From assembly GCA_950097015.1 (NCBI GenBank), contig CATNEN010000003.1:310001-374000 (forward strand): a stretch of DNA of 64,000 bases, given 5' to 3'. Shown piece after piece: positions 57,101 through 64,000 of the stretch (the first letter of the stretch is position 1; every line of letters starts with the position of its first letter). Below the pieces are notes generated by a model. The model made no database searches and was not told the DNA's origin. It saw only the letters and a list, made by a program, of their open reading frames with translations. Source of the DNA: Macrostomum hystrix (taxonomy: Eukaryota; Platyhelminthes; Macrostomidae). Both the position numbers and the translations under genes were made by a program.

Positions 57101-60100
57101 TGATCCCCCAGTTAACAAAGATCCCCCAGTTCACAATGATCCCCCAGTTGATGATGACTCCCCATTGATGATGATCCCCAGTTAACAATTTTCCTCCAGT
57201 TGACAATGTTCCCCCAGTTGACAATGATCCCCCAGTTGATGATGATCACCCAGTTGACAATGATCCCCCAGTTGACAATGATCCCCCAGTTGACAATGAT
57301 TCCCCAGTTGACAATGATCCCGCCCGTTGACAATGATCCCACAGTTGACAATGAACCCCCAGTTGACAATGATCCGCCAGTTGATGATGATCCCCCAGTT
57401 GACAATGATCACCCAGTTGACAATGATCCCCCAGTTAACAATGAACCCCAGTTGACAACGATCCCCCAGTTGACAATGATCCCCAGTTAACAATGATCCC
57501 CCCCGTTGACAATGATCCCACAGTTGACAATGATCCCCCAGTTGATGATGATCACCCAGTTGACAATGAACCCCCAGTTGACAATGATCCCCCAGTTGAC
57601 AATGATCCCCCAGTTGACAATGATCCCGCCCGTTGACAATGATCCCACAGTTGACAATGATCCCCCAGTTCACAATGATCCCCCAGTTAATGATGATCCC
57701 CCAGTTGATGATGATCCCCCAGTTGAAAATGATCCCCCAGTTGACAATGATCCCCCAGTTGACAATGATCCCCCAGTTGACAATGATCCCCAAGTTAACA
57801 AAGATCCCCCAGTTCACAATGATCCCCCAGTTGATGATGACTCCCCATTGATGATGATCCCCAGTTAACAATTTTCCTCCAGTTGACAATGTTCCCCCAG
57901 TTGACAATGATCCCCCAGTTGATGATGATCACCCAGTTGACAATGATCCCCCAGTTGACAATGATCCCCCAGTTGACAATGATTCCCCAGTTGACAATGA
58001 TCCCGCCCGTTGACAATGATCCCACAGTTGACAATGAACCCCCAGTTGACAATGATCCGCCAGTTGATGATGATCCCCCAGTTGATGATGATCCCCCAGT
58101 TGACAATGATCCCCCAGTTAACAATGAACCACGTTGACAACGATCCCCCAGTTGACAATGACCACCCAGTTCACAATGATCCCCCAGTTGATGATGATCC
58201 CCCAGTTGATGATGATCCCCCAGTTGAAAATGATCCCCCAGTTGACAATGATCCCCCAGTTGACAATGATCCCCCAGTTGACAATGATCCCCAAGTTAAC
58301 AAAGATCCCCCAGTTCACAATGATCCCCCAGTTGATGATGACTCCCCATTGATGATGATCCCCAGTTAACAATTTTCCTCCAGTTGACAATGTTCCCCCA
58401 GTTGACAATGATCCCCCAGTTGATGATGATCACCCAGTTGACAATGATCCCCCAGTTGACAATGATCCCCCAGTTGACAATGATCCCCCAGTTGACAATG
58501 ATCCCCCAGTTGACAATGATTCCCCAGTTGACAATGATCCCGCCCGTTGACAATGATCCCACAGTTGACAATGAACCCCCAGTTGACAATGATCCGCCAG
58601 TTGATGATGATCCCCCAGTTGATGATGATCCCCCAGTTGACAATGATCCCCCAGTTAACAATGAACCACGTTGACAACGATCCCCCAGTTGACAATGATC
58701 ACCCAGTTGACAATGATCCCGCCCGTTGACAATGATCCCACAGTTGACAATGAACCCCCAGTTGACAATGAACCCCCAGTTGACAATGAACCCCCAGTTG
58801 ACAATGATCCCCCAGTTGACAATGATCCCCCCAGTTGACAATGATCCCCCAGTTGACAATGAACCCCCAGTTGACAATGATCCCCCAGTTGACAATGATC
58901 CCACAGTTGACAATGATCCCCCAGTTGACAATGATCCCCCAGTTCACAATGATCCCCCAGTTGATGATGATCCCCCAGTTGACAATGATCCCCCAGTTGA
59001 CAATTATCCCCCAGTTTATCATGATACCCCAGTTGACGATTATCCCCCAGTTGACCATTACCCCCTAGTTGATTCAAACTTGGTTTTGGTTTAGCCATGA
59101 TTCAAACTCTGGTTTAGCCATGATTCAAATTCTGGTTTAGCCATGATTCAAACGCTGGTTTTGACATGATTCAAACTCTGGTTTAGCCATGATTCAAACG
59201 CTGGGTTAGCCATGATTGAAACTCTGGTTTAGCCAAGATTCAAACTCTGGTTGGCTATGATTCAAACTCTGGTTTAGCCATGATTCAAACTCTGTTTTAG
59301 CCATGATTCAAACTCTGTTTTAGCCATGATTCAAACTCTGGTTTAGCCATGATTCAGACGCTAGTTTAGCCATGCTGATGATGATGGTTTAGCCATGATT
59401 CAGACTCTGGTTTAGCCATGATTCAAACTCTGGTGTAGCTATTATTCAAACTCTGGTTTAGCCATGATTCAAACTCTGGTGTAGCTATTATTCAAACTCT
59501 GATTTAGCCATGATTCAAACTCTAGTTTAGCCATGCTGATGATGATGGTTTAGCCATGATTCAAACTCTGGTTTAGCCATGCTGATGATGATGGTTTAGC
59601 CATGATTCAAAGCCTGGTGTAGCCATGATTTAGTCTCTGGTTTAGCCATGATTCAAACTCTGGTTTAGCCATGATTCAGACGCTGGTTTAGCCATGATTC
59701 AGACGCTGGTTTAGCCATGATTTAGTCTCTGGTTTAGCCATGATTCAAACTCTGCTTTAGCCATGATTCAGACGCTGGTTTAGCCATGATTCAGACTCTA
59801 GTTTAGCCATGATTCAGACTCTTGTTTAGCCATGATTCAGACTCTGGTTTAGCCATGATTCAGACTCTATTTTAGCCATGATTCAGACTCTGGTTTAGCC
59901 ATGATTCAGACTCTATTTTAGCCATGATTCAGACTATGGTTTAGCCATGATTCAGACTCCAGTTTTGCCATGATTCAGACTCTGGTTTAGCCATGATTCA
60001 GACTCTAGTTTAGCCATGATTCAGACTCTGGTTTAGCCATGATTCAGACTCTATTTTAGCCATGATTCAGACTATGGTTTAGCCATGATTCAGACTCCAG

Positions 60101-62021
60101 TTTTGCCATGATTCAGACTCTGGTTTAGCCATGATTCAGACTCTAGTTTAGCCATGATTCAGACTCTGGTTTAGCCATGATTCAGACTCTAGTTTAGCCA
60201 TGATTCAAGATCTGGTTTAGCCATGATTCAAACTCTGGTTTAGCCATGATTCAAACTCTGGTTTAGCCATGATTGAAACTCTATTTTTGCAATGATTCAA
60301 ACTCAGGTGTGCTATGATTTATGATATTTTATTTACGAAATGAAAAAAATAAATTAAAATAGTCTTCAATCACTACTGGCTGAAAATTAGTCTAAAATGA
60401 TTTGACGCAGTGCAGAATCGAACCCTAGCCTAGCCTATAACCTATTCCTAGTGCCTACACATAGGCTATTCCGACTGTTGGTTAGTGGGTGCAAAAATCA
60501 GCCTTATAAAATGAATTCTCAAAGTTCTGGCTTTGTACAATGAAGTGAGAAAATAGAGTACACTCAGTTTCGCGGTTGGTTGTGTACATTTATTTCCAAT
60601 TTGTCTCCAGAGTGCAGGCTTCAAATTCAATCAGCTAGGGGTTGTTGCGCAATTTTACGATGCAATTCTAATTCAGTGGCAGTGAGTAAAATTCTCAAAA
60701 GGCCAAGATGGTTTGACCTTTGAAAAATCATGTTTTTCGAATATTTAATCCCTTTAGCAATAAAGTTAAGCTTAATAAAAATACGTGTATAATTGTCCCC
60801 ATATTTGGCATCTTTTGGTGAAGAAATGGTGAAAATCGGTTGAGCCGTTCGGGAGAAAATCAATTACAACCAACCAACCAACCAACCAACCAAGCATTTC
60901 ATTTTTAGTATAGTGGAGGAAGGACGTTGCCGACTGATCGACACATTTCAAATAGAGTGGAAGGACGTTGCCGACTGATCGACACATTTCAAATAGAAGT
61001 ACACATTAACAGTAGAACGAGCACGGAGGAATTTCAAATAACCCATATTTTTCTTTTTTCTTTTCTGAATCTCCTAAAATTTCATAATGTATTCATATCG
61101 AATATTATTGTTACCTCAATTGGATTGATTAAAGAGTTTTTTGCTTTTTTAAACTAAACATGGATTCGCCATAAAAGTTTATACTAAGCAAAAACAATGT
61201 TACTTGTTCTTGTCACGAGGCTCTTTGACAAGAATCGCTGAATATCCCGACGATGCTAACTTGGGCGGCTCTGAAAGCTAGTTCATCGTAAAGGGCGTAA
61301 AATTTTGATTCAGAAGGCGGACCTTTGCGAAAATCGATCATTCGGTTTGGGAGCTATCGTGAAGCAGGCAATGGATATTCGAAATTCCCCCGTGGTCCCC
61401 AGGGGAAAAATAGCGTCCGTCGATCTACTGCTAACAGTAGTTGACCGCTTACTTGTCACAACTGTCCGTTTTTTGCATTCGTGGAAGTTCACGTGCACTC
61501 TCACCTGGGCTAATATGTCAAATCCTTCACACGGTGCACACCATTTGTGAGGCTCGCAGATCTAGACATCAGAAGCTCAAAGCATTTTCTATTTGTAATT
61601 TGTCAACTATCTAGCTTGCAAGCTACATGCTTGAGTAGTCTCAAGCTTGGAAAAAACCTAATAAACTTTTTAATGATGCAGTCAATCAGTAACAGCGATT
61701 AACTTTCCAGGCGAGCTGCTTCTCAACACCCTCGTGATGATGCGCGCTCTTAAAAGGAAGCTGGATCTGCACTGGGTGTTCTCTGTGCGTGAAGGCGGAG
61801 CTGAAAACTTTGTGACCGCCAGATCAAAAGCTCCCCTGCCCACAGACCTGATGGAGCTGCTGCGAATGTGTCTGCGCAAGTACCCGCATGACAGACCGTC
61901 CATTCACTCTCTCATGCTGAATCCAGTGTTTGGCAAGTACGGCATAACCAGTGTCCACAATATTCACTGCAAAACGTCACCACTGATGAATGATTTCAGT
62001 CGATTGCTGAGCCTGAACTAG
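54175..62021 (+). CDS. Divergent PKA-like protein kinase, probable pseudokinase, 551 aa
   Basis: Five exons: 54175-54238, 54357-54649, 54794-55462, 55977-56295 and 61711-62021. All junction phases agree (552 codons with stop). Residues 1-230 are charged, Ser-rich and disordered. The kinase fold starts about residue 240. The glycine loop is degenerate (VQGGHLAFLV), and the VAIK lysine is kept (YSVKIIKK, K267). LKKLSHPFVAKM is AGC/PKA-like. The catalytic loop is HRDIST at 372-377, but the Asn five residues after D374 is Ser379. DFG is replaced by FDYA (D394 kept). RAPE is at 418-421, and DIWGIGVLLG is the F-helix motif. The missing Asn and altered DFG and glycine loop argue for weak or no catalysis. 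The last intron is 5.4 kb and consists mostly of tandem arrays. No close family member is recognised. Confidence 0.78.
56338..56412 (+). mobile_element. Possible 5' end of a non-LTR retroelement/SINE
   Basis: ACTAGCAAGTTTTGCCCCCC followed by TTCGGGGAGCAGAAATAC contains a GC-rich stem around TTCG. It resembles the start of RTE-related short elements in other invertebrates (ACTAGCTTTTGCCCG...CTTCG type). It sits directly before the 18-bp array. The matching 3' end may be 60311-60905. Confidence 0.35.
56413..59075. repeat. 18-bp minisatellite, about 145 copies, in the kinase-like gene's last intron
   Basis: Unit CCCCCAGTTGACAATGAT, with variants GATGATGAT, TTCACAATG, AACAAAG, GAACCC and CGCCCGTTG. 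A composite marker (CTCCCCATTGATGATGATCC) recurs at 56781, 57158, 57841 and 58342, showing block duplications of about 380-680 bp. Eighteen is divisible by 3, so both strands stay open for hundreds of codons without being genes. Confidence 0.97.
59085..60315. repeat. 23-bp minisatellite, about 53 copies, in the same intron
   Basis: Unit GATTCAAACTCTGGTTTAGC followed by CAT. The first part is mostly CAAACTC, the second mostly CAGACTC, and a block of TATTTTAGCC / CCAGTTTTGCC variants is repeated around 59860-60120. It follows the 18-bp array after a few tens of diverged bases (TTGGTTTTGGTTTAGCCATG), which suggests the second unit grew from the border of the first. Confidence 0.97.
60405..60480 (-). 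mobile_element. tRNA-like relic, minus strand
   Basis: On the minus strand, CTAGGGTTCGATTCTGCAC is a B-box-like T arm preceded by an AT-rich stretch with TAGGCACTAGGAATAGG. It is too decayed to be a tRNA gene, and it may be a SINE head inserted near the retroelement end. Confidence 0.35.
60600..60915 (+). mobile_element. 3' end of an RTE-like non-LTR retroelement with (CAAC)n tail
   Basis: GGTGAAAATCGGTTGAGCCG followed by TTCGGGAGAAAAT is a widely shared 3' motif of RTE-clade elements and their short derivatives in invertebrates. A microsatellite tail of seven CAAC units (60868-60895) and the TTTAGTATAG end follow. No reverse transcriptase frame is present. Confidence 0.65.
60914..60996 (+). 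repeat. 41-bp direct duplication
   Basis: Two nearly identical consecutive copies of a segment starting GTGGAAGGACGTTGCCGACT and ending CACATTTCAAATAGA. The first copy has one extra GAG-type change. It directly follows the retroelement tail. Confidence 0.9.
60997..61710. other. Distal part of the kinase-like intron
   Basis: No repeat or exon recognised. The acceptor AACTTTCCAG ends at 61710. Confidence 0.4.
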
Positions 62022-62666
62022 AAAACTCGCCTAGACAAATAGACTATGTTATAAAACTACGAGTAATAACCTCGTTGGCAGTTAAAAGCATGCGCATTTT
62101 CCATGTCAATTGAAACAACAGACAAATTAAATCAACAAACTTATCCAATATGCGAATAATTAACGTATTTGATTGCGTTAATTTTTTGATGTTATAGAAA
62201 TTTGAGCTGTTCCTTAAATATGAAAAAAAGTTGGCTGCTTTAAACAATTCATCGATCACGATCATTATGTACCTTGGTTTGACGATCGCCATTCAACCAA
62301 TGTTTTAATTTAGTGCGCGTGTTCTCAACAGCTGGGCCAAGAGCGAGTACTTGAATGTGTACTTATCAGAGTGCACATTAGTATGTGGGAGTTCTGCACA
62401 AGTGTCAGTCTGTATTCGATGACAATATCGAATGTGACTGTTTAGGGAAAGCCTAAACGGTAGATATCGGAAAAAATAAATAAGACAAGAGCGGCATTTC
62501 AGAATGCGTTTCCAATCAATCAATCAGCCAGTGTACTCCGGAGCTATTTGCTGCAACTGCTCAATTGTATTTCAATCGATCCAGGTCACACAGGGAGAAC
62601 AGACAGCAGGCCAGACCAGCAAGTCAATATATCTGGTGCTCTCGTTCACTGCGACAGAGAATGAGT
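62022..62666. other. Convergent 3' regions of the kinase-like gene and RPS14
   Basis: The two genes converge here with about 645 bases between stop codons. No other gene was seen. Confidence 0.4.
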
Positions 62667-63215
<549 letters not shown>

Positions 63216-63848
63216 ATCTGAGAATTCACCTCAGCTGAAACCGTTAAAGTTGGGTGATGAGAAATTTTCTTCCTGTGTAATAAAAAAGTACAGTGGCGAC
63301 CATCTGCGAAGTATTAAGGGACTAAAATCTCCCAAGGTAAGACAAGTTAAAGGCCAGTGGTTAGACTACTTATCAGTAGAGTCACGGGAGAAATTAGACA
63401 GAGTGGAGTAGGTAATAAAAGGGCTCAGGGGCCAGAATTAGGAGCTTCAAAGTCCGGTGCCTGTTCTAGGGGAACCATGACGCCATGAACCATGAACTAT
63501 GTTGAGTTGATGCTGATTTGGGGATCTATTTAGTAGAAAAAACTTAATGGACTTACTTGTATACTTGTTTACTCTAGAAAAGAAATAACAAAGTCCACAA
63601 ATTTAAAAGTTCACAGAGCTTTGCTTATTTTATATTTTAAAACCGATGGTTACTATTGCTTGCGATTTCTCATAGCAATACTTGTCTGCTAGTAAATGAT
63701 ATAACAAATTTTCAATTTCCCACGAACTACATCAGTCTGAAGTATAACTATTTGGAGCATTAATTTCCACACATTTTGATGCTACATAACTATTATCTTT
63801 TTTAGTTGGATAAAAATGCCTTCCGAGAAGTGACCTCAGCTGCTAGGT
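63216..63848. other. Promoter side of RPS14 and spacer to the next gene
   Basis: AT-rich with no exon seen. The RPS14 promoter and leader are expected in the first few hundred bases (minus strand), but I see no defining motif. Confidence 0.35.
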
Positions 63849-63969
63849 CTACTCAATGTGCTGCTGCTGCTGCTGCCGCTGCTGCACAGGCTGTCGAGGT
63901 GTTCCCGGCTTAGTGGGCAGGAAGGCTCTGTTGAGCACGGCGGCTCGCTGCTCAAGTAATTCAACTGAG
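63849..63969 (-). CDS. Probable last coding exon of an unidentified gene (partial)
   Basis: On the minus strand an acceptor (ACATTTTAG ending at 63970) opens a phase-1 exon of 121 bases that ends at TAG (63851-63849). It reads SVELLEQRAAVLNRAFLPTK, then PGTPRQPVQQ and a short Q-rich tail (RQQQQQHIE). The GC content and even codon use contrast sharply with the flanking AT-rich DNA, which supports coding. The rest of the gene would lie to the right of the window. The family is not recognised. A chance open frame remains possible. Confidence 0.5.
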
Positions 63970-64000
63970 CTAAAATGTGTCAGGAAGGCTCTGGGTACAG

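Noticed and set aside
56380-59098. Open frames on both strands (PVDNDP / GIIVNW repeats)
   Set aside because: An 18-bp unit without stops gives open frames on both strands. They lie inside the intron of the kinase-like gene.

Overview
This is animal nuclear DNA: genes have short GT-AG introns, the coding sequences are moderately GC-rich, and the surrounding DNA is AT-rich and crowded with minisatellites and retroelement debris. The gene families (GLMP, RNASEK, OST4, RBBP6, FKBP4/5, RPS14) are metazoan. A tRNA-like element carrying a hammerhead ribozyme, of the kind best known from Schistosoma (Sm-alpha), and the very high tandem-repeat load suggest a flatworm or another spiralian. The species cannot be fixed from the sequence alone.

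Layout. 0.9-1.7 kb: dead hAT (ZBED/GTF2IRD2-like) transposase, minus strand. 2.5-4.9 kb: GLMP lysosomal membrane protein, whose signal-peptide exon was not found. 5.3-6.7 kb: mariner element with 24-bp perfect inverted repeats and a full-length transposase frame. 7.8-8.1 kb: RNASEK. 9.0-9.85 kb: 16-bp CT-rich array. 10.2 kb: the 37-residue OST4. 10.3-16.1 kb: no gene seen except a tRNA-derived SINE at 15.2 kb. 16.1-24.1 kb: a seven-exon RBBP6 gene. 28.0-31.0 kb: FKBP4/5-type immunophilin with arrays in its intron. 32.6-33.1 kb: a single-exon prepropeptide encoding twelve DRF-ending peptides. 34.7-43.65 kb: an almost 9-kb satellite block. 44.4-47.95 kb: purine-rich minisatellite interrupted by a tandem pair of hammerhead-ribozyme retroelements. 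49.0-49.8 and 50.7-51.7 kb: two more arrays. 52.5-53.8 kb: GT32-like type II membrane glycosyltransferase, preceded by 35-bp repeats that run into its start codon. 54.2-62.0 kb: divergent PKA-like kinase or pseudokinase with a 5.4-kb intron holding two arrays between apparent retroelement ends. 62.7-63.2 kb: RPS14, minus strand. 63.85-63.97 kb: probable last exon of another minus-strand gene.

The genes do not form one pathway. They are mostly housekeeping (lysosome membrane, N-glycosylation, V-ATPase/RNase kappa, mRNA 3'-end processing/ubiquitin, Hsp90 co-chaperone, ribosome), plus one neurosecretory gene. Exon joins were checked by hand: reading phase closes across every intron of GLMP, RBBP6 (1372 aa), FKBP (461 aa), the GT32-like gene (397 aa), the kinase-like gene (551 aa) and RPS14 (150 aa).

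The most interesting items are the hammerhead element (46.2-46.6 kb), the DRF propeptide (32.6 kb), the higher-order structure of the 28-bp satellite, and the degenerate catalytic motifs in the GT32-like and kinase-like genes.
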